Shown here: piece by piece, positions 1 through 12,230 of the stretch
How positions within the stretch are numbered: the stretch's first letter is position 1
Layout of the letters: every line of letters begins with the position of its first letter
DNA from: Propioniciclava sp. MC1595
GTDB taxonomy: Bacteria; Actinomycetota; Actinomycetes; Propionibacteriales; Propionibacteriaceae
Direction: 5' to 3'
Length of the DNA stretch: 64,000 nt
Assembly: GCF_017569205.1 (NCBI RefSeq)
Contig: NZ_CP071870.1
Location: 3,224,001-3,288,000 of the forward strand
Position numbers and translations under genes: made by a program
Notes under the pieces: generated by a model
Databases searched by the model: none
What the model saw: the letters and a program-made list of their open reading frames with translations, nothing else
What the model was told of the DNA's origin: nothing

Positions 1-27
1 CCTGCGCAGAAGACCCCGAGCAGGGCG

Positions 28-630
28 GTGGCCGGCGAGCGGCTCCGCGCCGCCTGGAACGCCCTGCTGCCCGGCCACGACGCCCTCCGGGACGACCTGC
101 TCGCCCGCTGGGGCGAGCCCCACCGGCGCTACCACGACCAGCGCCACCTCGCCTCCTGCCTCGCGGCGCTGGCGGCGCTGGCCTGCGACGACCACCTCGT
201 CCACCTCGCGGCCTGGTTCCACGACGCGGTGTACGACGGCGTCCCCGGCCAGGACGAGGAGCGCTCGGCCCGGCTCGCGGAGGAAGCCCTCGCCGACGTC
301 CTGCCCGACCACGAGACGGCCGAGGTGGCCCGCCTGGTCCGGCTCACGGCGTCCCACGACCCCGCGCCGGGCGATGCCCGCGGCGCCCAGCTGGTCGACG
401 CCGACCTCGCGATCCTCGGCGCGCTGCCCGGTCGCTACCACGTGTACACCCGCGACGTCCGGCTCGAGTACGACCACGTCGACGACGACGCCTTCGCGGC
501 CGGCCGGGCCGCCGTGCTGCGGCACCTGCTCGCACTCGACCCCCTGTACCAGACGCCGACCGGCGCCCAACTGTGGGCCCGGCAGGCCCACGCCAACATG
601 ACCGCCGAACTGGCCGCGCTCTCGGCCTGA
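28..630 (+). CDS. HD-superfamily metal-dependent phosphohydrolase-like protein
   Basis: About 200 residues. The motifs YHDQRHL near residue 34 and WFHDAVYDG near residue 63 are those of the predicted HD phosphohydrolase family that some databases mislabel as an NMDA-receptor subunit; the paired His-Asp residues should bind a metal. The true substrate of this family is not known. The GTG at 28 is the first start in the window, but the frame stays open to the window edge, so a start further upstream is possible. The gene sits just before glgX on the same strand with a short gap, which need not mean a shared function. Confidence 0.75.
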   Translation: MAGERLRAAWNALLPGHDALRDDLLARWGEPHRRYHDQRHLASCLAALAALACDDHLVHLAAWFHDAVYDGVPGQDEERSARLAEEALADVLPDHETAEVARLVRLTASHDPAPGDARGAQLVDADLAILGALPGRYHVYTRDVRLEYDHVDDDAFAAGRAAVLRHLLALDPLYQTPTGAQLWARQAHANMTAELAALSA

Positions 631-688
631 GCAGGGGTGGTGCCCGGTGATTGGCATCGCGATGGGCCAAGGTGAGACGGTGGGAACC

Positions 689-3198
<2,510 letters not shown>

Positions 3199-3202
<4 letters not shown>

Positions 3203-3612
3203 CCACCACGATCCGCGTCGAGCGCAGCTACGACTGCGAGCCTGCCCGCGTCTGGGACGCCTGGACCAAGCCCGACCTCATGGACCGCTGGTTCTGCCCC
3301 AACCCCGACCTGCGCCTGTCGTCGCACGCCGACGCCCGCGAGGGCGGGGCCTACCGGGTGAACATGGGCGGGGAGTACATCGTCTCGGGCAGCTACACCC
3401 GGCTCGAGGAGCCGGCCGTGCTGCAGTGCACCTGGCAGTGGGAGCACGAGACGCTCACCACGCTGCTGTGCATCGAGCTGGACCCGAACGACGAGGGCGG
3501 CACCGACCTGGTGCTCGTGCACTCCGACTTCACCGACGAGGCCGACGCCGAGGGCACCCGCCAGGGCTGGGAGCTCAGCCTCGACCGGCTGGCCCAGCTG
3601 CTGGCGGGCTGA
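3199..3612 (+). CDS. SRPBCC / AHSA1-family protein
   Basis: A 137-residue protein of the START-like (AHSA1, SRPBCC) fold, with the usual N-terminal pattern RSYDCEPARVWDAWT and a C-terminal helix beginning GWELSLDRL. Members bind hydrophobic ligands or act as Aha1-like domains; the ligand here cannot be predicted. It overlaps glgX by four bases and has AGGAGG 5 nt before the ATG. It converges on the ABC permease gene with only 3 bp between stop codons. Confidence 0.8.
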
Positions 3613-3615
3613 TCC

Positions 3616-4596
3616 TCACTCGGTGACGTCGCGGCGCCGGAACACCGCCAGCGACACCACGCACGCCAGGGCGACGGCGACGAGCAGGTAGACCGTGCCC
3701 TGCCCCAGCGAGATCGTCCTCTCGAGCCACTCGGTCTCCATGCCCTGCGGCGTCATGCGCTGCACCGGCACCGAGTAGGTGTAGCTGCCCAGCAGGAAGG
3801 CCTGCACGTTGTTCTCGGGCAGCAGGCCGGTCAGCCGGTCGAACCCGGGGATGGCCATCAGGATGCCCAACATGCCCTGGGCGAACAGGTAGGCCAGCGG
3901 CACCGCCACGGCGGCCACGGTGCTGCGGAACACGACCGCCAGGCCCGCCCCGACCAGCGCCATCATGGCCCCGAACAGGACGCCCCGGCCGGCGGCCTGC
4001 AGCGGTCCGACCCAGCTGCCCACGGCGTCCGCGCCCTGGTGGGCGGCCACGGCGCCCCACGCGGTGAGCAGGCCGACCAGCAGCACGACGGCGCTGACCA
4101 CCGCCCCGGCGAGCGCGACGACGACCATCTTGGACGCCCACACGCGCGGCCGCGACGGGACGAAGGTGAGCCACGTGGCCAGGGAGCCGCTGCGGAACTC
4201 GGCGCCCCAGAAGGAGGCGGCCATCAGGATGAGGAACAGCCCCGCGGTGGCGCTGGCACCGACGGTGGCGGTGCTGGTCGCGGCCTCCCACGTCATCGGC
4301 TGGGGGTAGAACCACTCGGGCAGGGGCTCGGGCTGGTCGCAGACGTCGGCGGGCGCGTCGGCGGGGGCGCTGGCCCGGCAGAAGGCCTCCTCCTGCTCGT
4401 GGTTCTCGACCCAGTAGGCGTGCTGCTCGGCGTAGGCGATCTTTCCCTGCGCGACGACGGCGGCCTCGGGCGGGCGGGTGGCGACGACGATCGACCAGCA
4501 CATCGTGGCGAGGATGGCGAGGAGGCCCAGCAGGGCCACCCACAGGCCGCGGCGGGCGACCCAGCGGTGGGTCTCGGCACCGATCAGGCGGATCAT
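3616..4596 (-). CDS. ABC-2 type transporter permease
   Basis: Integral membrane protein of 326 residues. One segment lies near residues 18-42; an extracytoplasmic loop of about 75 residues with two cysteines follows, then five to six more hydrophobic segments (for example TAGLFLILMAASF and TVYLLVAVALACVVSLAVF). This is the layout of ABC-2 exporter permeases that pair with a separate ATPase. The start ATG overlaps the stop of the ATPase gene (ATGA, 4593-4596), so both are made together. Likely cargo (drug, lipid or peptide) cannot be told. Confidence 0.8.
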   Translation of the reverse strand: MIRLIGAETHRWVARRGLWVALLGLLAILATMCWSIVVATRPPEAAVVAQGKIAYAEQHAYWVENHEQEEAFCRASAPADAPADVCDQPEPLPEWFYPQPMTWEAATSTATVGASATAGLFLILMAASFWGAEFRSGSLATWLTFVPSRPRVWASKMVVVALAGAVVSAVVLLVGLLTAWGAVAAHQGADAVGSWVGPLQAAGRGVLFGAMMALVGAGLAVVFRSTVAAVAVPLAYLFAQGMLGILMAIPGFDRLTGLLPENNVQAFLLGSYTYSVPVQRMTPQGMETEWLERTISLGQGTVYLLVAVALACVVSLAVFRRRDVTE

Positions 4597-5567
4597 GACG
4601 CCACCTCCAGAGCGGTGTGGTTGTGCTGGGTGGCGGTGAGGTGCTCGCGCTCGGTGAGCGACAGGAACACCTGCTCGAGGGAGTCGACGGCCACGGTGAG
4701 CTCGGAGGGCCACAGGTCGGCCGACCCGAGCAGGCGGGCGACGGCGGTCGGGTCGACCGAGCCGCCGGGGCGTCCGACGACGAGGGCACCGTCGGCGGCG
4801 GGGCTGACCTCGTAGGAGGCGTCCATGAGGACGCGGGCCGCGGCGTCGGTCGGCTTCACGACGACGCGCACGCGGCCGCCACCGCCGAGGAGCTCGCTGA
4901 CGTGGCCCGAGCGCAGCAGGCGCCCGCGGCCGATGATGCTGACGGTGTCGGCGACCTGCTGCACCTCGGCGAGGAGGTGGGAGCTCACCACGACCGTGCG
5001 CCCGGCGTCGGCCAGCGAGCGCATCGTGGTGCGCACCTCGTGGATGCCGGCGGGGTCGAGGCCGTTGGTGGGCTCGTCGAAGATGAGCAGCTCGGGGTCC
5101 TTGAGCAGGGTGGAGGCGATCGCCAGCCGCTGCTTCATGCCGAGGGAGTAGCGACCCACGTCGTCGCGGGCCCGGGCCGCCAGACCCACCTGCTCGAGCA
5201 CCTCGCCGACGCGCGCCACGGGGACGCCGACCGCCCGGGCCAGCAGGGCCAGGTTCGTGTGGGCCGACATGGTGGGGAAGAACTTGGGCGACTCGACGAT
5301 CGCGCCGACGCGGTCGATGACCTGCGGCAGCTCGTCGGGGACCGTGTGGCCGAGCACCTCCATCGTCCCGGAGTCGGGGCGCAGCAGCCCCAGCAGCATG
5401 CGCAGGGCGGTGGTCTTGCCCGAGCCGTTGGGGCCGAGGAGGGCGTGGACGCCGCCGCGCGGGACCGCGAGGTCGAGCCCAGCGACGGCGACGGTCGCGC
5501 CGTGGCGGAACGTCTTGCGCAGGTCGTGGGTGGAGACGGCCAGGCCGCCCAGGGGTGTGGTGCTCAT
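4593..5567 (-). CDS. ABC transporter ATP-binding protein
   Basis: Complete ABC ATPase of 324 residues: Walker A GPNGSGKTT near residue 45, signature YSLGMKQRLA, Walker B LLIFDEPTNGLD, and a switch His in VVSSHLL. The C-terminal extension of about 100 residues is typical of DrrA/CcmA-type exporter ATPases. I took the second Met (5567, MSTTPLGG) as start; the Met at 5579 would add four residues. It heads a two-gene operon with the permease. Confidence 0.88.
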   Translation of the reverse strand: MSTTPLGGLAVSTHDLRKTFRHGATVAVAGLDLAVPRGGVHALLGPNGSGKTTALRMLLGLLRPDSGTMEVLGHTVPDELPQVIDRVGAIVESPKFFPTMSAHTNLALLARAVGVPVARVGEVLEQVGLAARARDDVGRYSLGMKQRLAIASTLLKDPELLIFDEPTNGLDPAGIHEVRTTMRSLADAGRTVVVSSHLLAEVQQVADTVSIIGRGRLLRSGHVSELLGGGGRVRVVVKPTDAAARVLMDASYEVSPAADGALVVGRPGGSVDPTAVARLLGSADLWPSELTVAVDSLEQVFLSLTEREHLTATQHNHTALEVAS

Positions 5568-5663
5568 GGGTCCATCCAAGTCCGGACGCCCTTGTCACGG
5601 AACAGCCCACGGGCGGGTTCGGCGGGGGTCGTCTCCGACCACGGGATGGGTCCGCTCCCGAGA

Positions 5664-5683
5664 CACTCCCCCCGACGGGAGTG
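5664..5683. promoter_or_regulatory. Inverted repeat between divergent ABC and amidase genes
   Basis: CACTCCC and GGGAGTG, separated by 6 nt, lie in the 213-bp gap between the divergently read ABC ATPase and amidase genes. This may be an operator. It resembles the CACCCG-N3-CGGGTG sites further along but has a longer spacer. Confidence 0.25.
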
Positions 5684-5780
5684 ATCGGGGTATGTTGACC
5701 ACCATCACACTGCAACCCTTTCCGGGGCTCGCACGTCTGGAGGGGTGACAGTACGTACTCCACGGATGAGGGACCCCACG

Positions 5781-7615
5781 ATGATCCGCCCCCCTCCATC
5801 GCCATCACCGCCGCACTCACCCTGGTCCTCGGCCTCGTCGCCGTGCCGACCGGACAGGCCGCCCCGCCCGACCATGCGGCCGGCCCCGCCCACGTCGCCG
5901 AGCACCGCGCCGCCCTGCGCACGGCGTCCGGAGACCTCGGCCTGCCCGGCAACGCCGTCGCCGCCGAGCGGCGGGGCACGACGGGGAAGCCGGCGGTGCA
6001 GACCGCCCGCCAGGAGTCGACCGACGACGTTACGGTCGCCGCGGTCGTGCTGCCCGACGGGGACGTGCCCGAGCAGGTGTGGGTGCGCGGCATCCGGGAC
6101 GGGGTCGCCGACGCGTGGACCGACCTGCCCCTCGACACCACCGGCGACGACGTCGCCACCGACCCAATGATCCTGACCGGCGTCGACGCGGTCGAGGTCG
6201 CCACGGTGGGCTCCGAGCCGGTGCGCGCCGAGCTGGTCGTGCAGACGTCGTCGGTCACGGCGTCCGACATCACGGCGTCGGACTACGCGTGGGACCACCC
6301 GCAGATCCTGAGTCGCCGCGCCTGGCAGGCCGATGAGTCGATCGTGCAGCACCCGTACCTGCGCGGTGAGGTGACCGGCGCGATGATCCACCACACCGCC
6401 GGGACGAACGCCTACACCGCCGCCGAGGTGCCGGCGATCCTGCGCTCGATCCAGGCGCGGCACGTCAACGGCCGCGGCTGGAAGGACATGGGCTACAACT
6501 TCCTGGTCGACCGCTTCGGGCGGGCCTGGGAGGGTCGCGGCGGCGGCGTCAACCAGCCCATCGAGGCCGGCCACGCCTGGGACGTCACCAACAGCCGCGT
6601 GTTTGGCATCTCGCTGATGGGCAACTACGAGGAGGTCCGCCCGCCGGCCGCGATGATCGAGAAGGCCAACCAGGTCATCGCCCGGAAGCTGCAGATGCAC
6701 GACGTCGACCCCTACGGCGAGACGTACGGCTCGGGCGGTCAGGACGGCGGGTCCACGTGGCTGCCGGCCATTTCCGGCCATCGCGACGAGAACGCCACCC
6801 TGTGCCCCGGCCGCTACGTGTACTCACAGATGGGCACCATCCGCGCGCGCGTGAAGGAGATCATGGGGACGACCCGGTTCCCGCGGTTCCGCGACGTGCC
6901 GGTGGGCATGCAGTTCGAGCCCGACATGCGCTGGCTCGCCGCCCGCAACGTGTCGACGGGCTGGTCCGACGGCACATACCGCCCGCTGCAGCCCATCGCC
7001 CGGGACGCCATGGCCGCCTTCCTCTACCGGCTCGCCGGGTCCCCCGAGTGGGTCGCGCCGGAGGAGTCGCCCTTCACCGACGTCCCCGTCGGCGTGGCGT
7101 TCTACCACGAGATCACCTGGCTGGCCGCGACCCGCATCACCACCGGGTACGCCGACGGGACCTTCCGTCCGTACGACCCCGTGAACCGGGACGCCATGGC
7201 CGCCTACCTCTACCGCCTGTACGGCAAGCCTGCGGGCAAGCCGGTGACGCACGAGTTCGTCGACGTGGACCCGATCAACCCGTTCGCCGTCGAGATCGCG
7301 TGGCTGGCCGGCTCGGGCGTGACCACCGGCTGGGAGGACGGCACCTACCGCCCGCGGAACCCGGTCAACCGCGACGCCATGGCCGCCTTCATGCACCGCG
7401 CCGTCACCACCTTCGGCGACCCGGTGGTCGTGATCCCGGAACCCGAGCCGGAGCCTGAGCCGACGCCCACGCCTGAGCCGACCCCGGACCCGACGCCGAG
7501 TCCGGACCCGACCCCCGGCCCGTCGCCCGATCCGACGCCGACGCCGGAGCCCACGCCCCCGCCGACGCCCGACCCCTCGACGAGCCCGTCGCCGACGCCG
7601 ACCCCCGCCGGGTAG
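5781..7615 (+). pseudogene. Secreted N-acetylmuramoyl-L-alanine amidase with three SLH-like repeats (apparent frameshift)
   Basis: The body from about 5795 encodes a signal-peptide core (AITAALTLVLGLVAVPTGQA), an amidase_2/PGRP domain with Zn ligands in MIHHTAG, SGHRDE and TLCPGR, three SLH-like repeats (each GW.DGTYRP..NRDAMAAFxYR), and a Pro/Thr-rich tail. It should cut peptidoglycan at the cell surface. That frame has no start. The ATG at 5781 (GAGGGA 8 nt upstream) lies one base out of phase; a seventh C in the C6 run at 5789-5794 would restore M-I-R-P-P-S-I-A-I-T, a normal signal peptide. I therefore list it as a one-base frameshift: sequencing error, phase variation or true loss. The tail lacks LPXTG, so anchoring would rest on the repeats. 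Confidence 0.75.
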
Positions 7616-7616
7616 G

Positions 7617-8852
7617 TCAGGCGGCGTCGCGCGCGGCCACGAAGGCGGCCACGCAGGCGCGGACGTCCTCGGTGCTGTGCGCCGCGGACAGCTGCACCCG
7701 GATGCGCGCCTTGCCGCGCGGCACCACCGGGAAGCTGAACGGGATCACGTAGACCCCGCTCTCGCGCAGCATGTGGTCGGCGATCGTGCCGGCCAGGCGC
7801 GCGCCGTCCTCGCCGGGGAACATCACCGGCGTGATCGGGTGCGGCGGCACGTCGTCGGGTCGCACGGCCGCGGACTCCACGCCCGCGAACGGGTCGAGGT
7901 CGAAGCCCGCCTCCGTCATCAGCTCGCGGAACAGGAGCGTGTTCTCGATCACGCGGGCCCGCCCGTCGGCGCTGCCCTCGATGAGCTCGAGCGCGGCCGC
8001 GGAGCCAGCGACGACCGTGGGGGCCACCGAGTTGGAGAACAGGTAGGGCCGGGCACGCTGGCGCAGCAGCTCGACGATGTCCGCGTGGGCGCTCACGTAG
8101 CCGCCGGACGCCCCACCCAGGGCCTTGCCGAGGGTGCCGGTGATGATGTCGACGCGGTCCATCACGCCGAAGAGTTCGGGGGTGCCGCGGCCGCCCTCGC
8201 CGACGAAGCCCACGGCGTGGGAGTCGTCGACGAGCACGAGCGCGTCGTGGGCCTCGGCCATGTCGCAGATCTCGCGCAGGGGCGCGTAGGCGCCGTCCAT
8301 GGAGAAGACGCCGTCAGTGACGATGACCTTGAACCGGGCACCGGACGCCGCCTCGAGCTGGGCGGCGAGGTCGGTCATGTCGGCGTTGCGGTAGCGGTAC
8401 CGCTGGGCCTTGCACAGGCGGACGCCGTCGATGATCGAGGCGTGGTTCAGCTCGTCGGAGATGATGGCGTCCTCGGGCCCGAAGAGGGCCTCGAAGACGC
8501 CGCCGTTGGCGTCGAAGCAGGAGCTGAACAGGATCGTGTCGTCGGTGCCCAGGAACGCCGAGATGCGCTGCTCCAGCTCGCGGTGCGGGGTCTGGGTGCC
8601 GCAGATGAAGCGGACCGACGCCATCCCGAAGCCGAAGTCGTCCAGACCGGCGTGCGCGGCCGCGATGATCCGGTCGTTGTCGGCCAGCCCGAGATAGTTG
8701 TTGGCGCAGAAGTTGAGCACGGGGGCGTCGGAGCTCGTGACCCCGATGGAGGCCGACTGGGGCGTCGTGATCACCCGCTCACGCTTGGTCAGGCCGGCCG
8801 ACTCGATCTCGGCCAGGGTGGCCTTGAGGTGGCCCTCGAATGCTCCGTACAT
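7617..8852 (-). CDS. kbl: Glycine C-acetyltransferase (2-amino-3-ketobutyrate CoA ligase)
   Basis: PLP enzyme of 411 residues that splits 2-amino-3-ketobutyrate with CoA into glycine and acetyl-CoA. The alpha-oxoamine synthase hallmarks are present: [28 protein letters not shown], and the Schiff-base Lys in [13 protein letters not shown]. It lies 10 bp downstream of tdh, forming the threonine-to-glycine pathway as one operon. It converges on the amidase gene with a single base between stops. Confidence 0.93.
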   Translation of the reverse strand: MYGAFEGHLKATLAEIESAGLTKRERVITTPQSASIGVTSSDAPVLNFCANNYLGLADNDRIIAAAHAGLDDFGFGMASVRFICGTQTPHRELEQRISAFLGTDDTILFSSCFDANGGVFEALFGPEDAIISDELNHASIIDGVRLCKAQRYRYRNADMTDLAAQLEAASGARFKVIVTDGVFSMDGAYAPLREICDMAEAHDALVLVDDSHAVGFVGEGGRGTPELFGVMDRVDIITGTLGKALGGASGGYVSAHADIVELLRQRARPYLFSNSVAPTVVAGSAAALELIEGSADGRARVIENTLLFRELMTEAGFDLDPFAGVESAAVRPDDVPPHPITPVMFPGEDGARLAGTIADHMLRESGVYVIPFSFPVVPRGKARIRVQLSAAHSTEDVRACVAAFVAARDAA

Positions 8853-8862
8853 GGTTGTCCCT

Positions 8863-9900
8863 TCAGCTCCAGTCGAGGATGACCTTGCCGCACTGCCCGG
8901 CGCGGGCGGTGGCGAAGGCCTCCTCCCAGTCCTCGGCGGCGAAGCGGTGCGTGATGACCGAGCGCACGGCGTCCTTGAGGCCGTCCGACGTCGACAGCAT
9001 CGAGGTCATCAGGTACCAGGTCTCGAACATCTCGCGACCGTAGATGCCCTTGATCGTCAGCATGTGGGTGATGACCTTGCCCCAGTTGATGGCGTAGTCG
9101 GACGCCGGCAGGCCCAGCATGGCGATCTTGCCGCCGTGGTTCATGTTGTCGATCATCTCGGCGACGGCCTGGGGGGCACCCGACATCTCCAGGCCGATGT
9201 CGAAGCCCTCCTTCATGCCCAGCCCCAGCTGCACGTCGCGCAGGCGGGTGGTGCCGGAGTTGACGACGAGGTCGGCGCCGGCGGCGTCCGCCAGCTCGAG
9301 CCGGAAGTCCGACAGGTCCGTGACCACGATGTTGCGCGCGCCCGCGTGCCGGGCGATCGCGGCGGCCATCACGCCGATGGGTCCGGCGCCGGTGACCAGC
9401 ACGTCCTCGCCGACCATCGGCCACTGCAGCGCCGTGTGGGTCGCGTTGCCGAGCGGGTCGAAGACCGCGCCGAGGTCGGGGTCGACCCAGTCGGGGTGCT
9501 TCCACACGTTCTCGACCGGCAGGACGACGTAGTCGGCGAAAGCGCCGTCGGTGTTGACGCCGAGGCCGACGGTCCGGATGCACTGGTGGCGGCGTCCGGC
9601 CCGGCAGTTGCGGCAGTAGCCGCAGACGATGTGGCCCTCGCCGCTCACCTTGTCACCGGGCTGGAGCTCCTTGACGTCCTGGCCGACCTCGACGATCTCG
9701 CCGTAGAACTCGTGCCCGATCGTCTGGGGAGCGTTCACCATGGAGGCGGCCCAGTCGTCCCACTGCTGCAGGTGCAGGTCGGTGCCGCACAGGCCCGCGC
9801 GCAGGACGCGGATCTTCACGTCCCAGTCGCCGCAGGTGGGTTCGGGGCGGTCCACGAGTTCCAGACCCGGGCCCGCTTGCATCTTCGCCAGCGCTCGCAT
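8863..9900 (-). CDS. tdh: L-threonine 3-dehydrogenase
   Basis: Zinc medium-chain dehydrogenase of about 345 residues that oxidises L-threonine to 2-amino-3-ketobutyrate with NAD+. Visible are the catalytic-zinc region GLCGTDLHL with [10 protein letters not shown], the structural-zinc cysteines in [15 protein letters not shown], and the NAD fold [14 protein letters not shown]. The start at 9900 (MRALAKM) fits the family; in-frame ATGs at 9909 and 9912 are alternatives. With kbl it forms the classical two-step threonine degradation operon. Confidence 0.92.
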   Translation of the reverse strand: MRALAKMQAGPGLELVDRPEPTCGDWDVKIRVLRAGLCGTDLHLQQWDDWAASMVNAPQTIGHEFYGEIVEVGQDVKELQPGDKVSGEGHIVCGYCRNCRAGRRHQCIRTVGLGVNTDGAFADYVVLPVENVWKHPDWVDPDLGAVFDPLGNATHTALQWPMVGEDVLVTGAGPIGVMAAAIARHAGARNIVVTDLSDFRLELADAAGADLVVNSGTTRLRDVQLGLGMKEGFDIGLEMSGAPQAVAEMIDNMNHGGKIAMLGLPASDYAINWGKVITHMLTIKGIYGREMFETWYLMTSMLSTSDGLKDAVRSVITHRFAAEDWEEAFATARAGQCGKVILDWS

Positions 9901-9942
9901 GCCGCCCATCATGGCACGGGCCCGGTCTGGTGATCCCCCTCG

Positions 9943-11912
9943 TCAGCGACTGCTGAACGGCGAGACCTTCGGGGGTGTGAACACCGGACTCTTGGCCATG
10001 CGGTGCATGAACGCAGCCATCGCATCCCGGTTCACCGGCTGCAAGGGGCGGTACTCCTTGGAGCCGTCCGGCATGCTCCATCCGGTCGAGATCCCCTGGC
10101 TCGCCAGCCAAGCCATCTCCTTGTAGAAGGCCGTGGTCGGCGTGATGTCCTTGAACGGCGACACCTTCGGCGGTGTGAACGTCGGACTTCCCGCGAGCCG
10201 GTACATGAACGCAGCCATCGCATCCCGGTTCACCGGCTGCATCGGCCGGTACTCCTTGCCGCCTGCAACGTCCCAGCCCGTCGAGATCTTCTTCTCCGCC
10301 ATCCAGCACATGTCCTGGAAGAACGCCATGCCCTCCGGGACGTCTGCGAACGGAACTGATGCGTCGAACGTGTGTGTCCATTCTGAGGGGCCGTCGACGC
10401 GCACGCTGGGGTCGTCTGACCAGGCACCGATGCGCACGTACCCGCTGGCCGGATACCTGCCTGGCGTCAGCTGTCCAGAGATCAGTTGTCCCTGAGCGTC
10501 CCAATGGTCGTACATCAACCCGGTTTGCGGGATCTCGTAGCAGTCACCCGACGCGCCGCACCGGTCTCCGAACGTGACCGAGCCCTTCACCGGGATCGAG
10601 CTCCTGACTGCGTTGGATGTCCCAGCTGCGGAGGAGCCGGCATCGTTGACCGCTACCACGTCGAAGGTGAAGTCCTCCCCCAAGGGCAACCCCGTGAATG
10701 TGGCGGTGGTCGAAGCCACCGTTTGGGTGGCGCCGCTGGGGTGCGCCGTGACCATGTAGCGGGTGGAGAGCCTGGGGTCGGTCACCGACGGCGGCGTCCA
10801 GGTCACGCGAGCTCCGCCGGTCTCGAACGGCTCAGCCTTCACGTTGGACGGGGGGTCCATGACCTGGATCTCACCCCGGTAGACCCCGTCCCGGTCGTTC
10901 CCCGAGGCCAATGTCATGTAGTCACCGACCATCGAGAGACCTGCCGTCTCGTGGTTGAGCTGCCAAGCCACACTGGACGGCGGCACACCGATGGTATCGG
11001 TGACGCGCACCGCGATCTGAACGGACCTCGCGCCCTGAGTAACATCCACCAACTTCGGGCTGAAGTCGAAGCCGGTCGTGACCGGCGCTTCCTTGTCATC
11101 GACCGCTGGGAGACGGGCATCGAGACGCCCACTGATCACGCTGACCGCCTCTGCGCGGTTACCCTTCAGGTCCTCGAGGGGGCCCACCTCGGCGGTCCAC
11201 AGGGCAATCCCGGATCGAGGCGGAAGCGTGACCTTCCATTCGTAGGAGTACGCGTTCCCTGACTGACCAGTTCTTACCCCTTGGCCGAGGCTCAGGACTG
11301 TGCCGGTGTCCGAGCGAAGCACCGCCTGCGGCGCCACAGGACCGCTCGAATCTGAGAAGCCCACGCTGAGTGTCACGGGCTCGCTGACATCACCCGAGTG
11401 CGCGATGTTCCTGCTCAAGATGCCCCAGTCACCATCGGCGGGCTCGAATCGGCGGGATCGAGAACCATGAGAGGAGTCGGGGATCGAAGCTCTGTTCCAC
11501 GATGACCGAGCACGTCAACTGCCCACACCTGGACGCCCCAGTACCCGTACTTCTGACCGTATTCGAGGCCTTCCGGCAGCACCGATGGCGGAAACACGAA
11601 GTCGGCGCGGTGAGTCCCGTCCGTGACGGAGCCAGAGACGCGCGCGAGGTCGACCCCATGCCCCATCGCCTCGTCGCCTTGGGGGAACACGTACGCCCGT
11701 ACGCGTTGCACCTCCGTCGCGTCGGTGACGCGGGCTGTGATACGCAGTGGGGTCCCCTCGGATGGGTCCAACATCTCGGGGGTGAAGCTCATCGACTCGA
11801 CGACGGGGCCTAGCAAGTCATCGGCCGCGCGGACCGGCGCGGCCGAGAGGCCGGTCACGGCCAGGACGAGGGCGAGGACAGCGGCGAGCCAGCGCGCGTG
11901 ACCACGAAACAT
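9943..11912 (-). pseudogene. Secreted FN3/SLH-repeat surface protein split by a frameshift
   Basis: Two open frames on this strand look like one gene. The first (11912 to 11415) starts with a signal peptide (WLAAVLALVLAVTGLSAAPVRA) and ends ...SSPPMVTGAS-stop. The second (11418 to 9943) has only a TTG to start from and continues with Ig-like and FN3 regions and two SLH-like repeats. Adding one G to the GGGG run near 11424-11427 joins them as ...MVTGGILSRNIAHSG. A TTGA stop-restart overlap is the other reading, but the second half would then lack a secretion signal. Probably a cell-wall-bound surface protein; function unknown. A likely -10 (TAGACT, 11934-11939) and AGGGAG precede the start. 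Confidence 0.72.
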
Positions 11913-11933
11913 GACACTCCCTTGGGTCGATGC

Positions 11934-11939
11934 AGTCTA
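11934..11939 (-). promoter_or_regulatory. -10 box of the SLH/FN3 gene
   Basis: TAGACT on the minus strand, about 21 nt before the ATG at 11912, with AGGGAG in between. No clear -35. Confidence 0.4.
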
Positions 11940-12217
11940 CTCGTCCTAGATTCGACTGGCCCCACGCAACGAGTCCTCCCGCAGCAGCACGACCGAGTGA
12001 GGGCCGGACCACCTGCCCAGCCGGGCCCGCGGCGTCCGAAGAATTGTTTTCCACAATTTCGGGGAACCCCCTTGACATTCATCTCTTGCTTGCGTTCTTA
12101 CTAGTCAAAGGCGGATTGAGTGCCACATCGAAATGCCACACAGTCACGGGTTGGTAACGAGTTTGTCGGTGAACTCGAATGGTCAGCGAATGCGCAAGGA
12201 ATGTCAGAGGCGCCTCG
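11940..12217. other. AT-richer intergenic region with inverted repeat
   Basis: Between the divergent SLH/FN3 and DUF222-HNH genes. It contains AATTGT (12042-12047) and ACAATT (12053-12058) as an inverted repeat and a consensus -35 TTGACA (12072-12077) with TTCTTA 17 bp further on. The stretch is clearly lower in GC than its neighbours. No convincing gene was seen in it. Confidence 0.45.
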
Positions 12218-12223
12218 TAGCGT
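12218..12223 (+). promoter_or_regulatory. -10 box of a leaderless DUF222-HNH transcript
   Basis: TAGCGT followed by exactly 7 nt and then ATG at 12231. This places transcription start on the A of the start codon and decides between the ATGs at 12201 and 12231. Confidence 0.55.
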
Positions 12224-12230
12224 GTGCGGT

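Noticed and set aside
7440-7612. Pro/Thr/Glu codon repeats as a CRISPR or tandem-repeat array
   Set aside because: Irregular three-base-phase repeats coding for a linker; no spacers.
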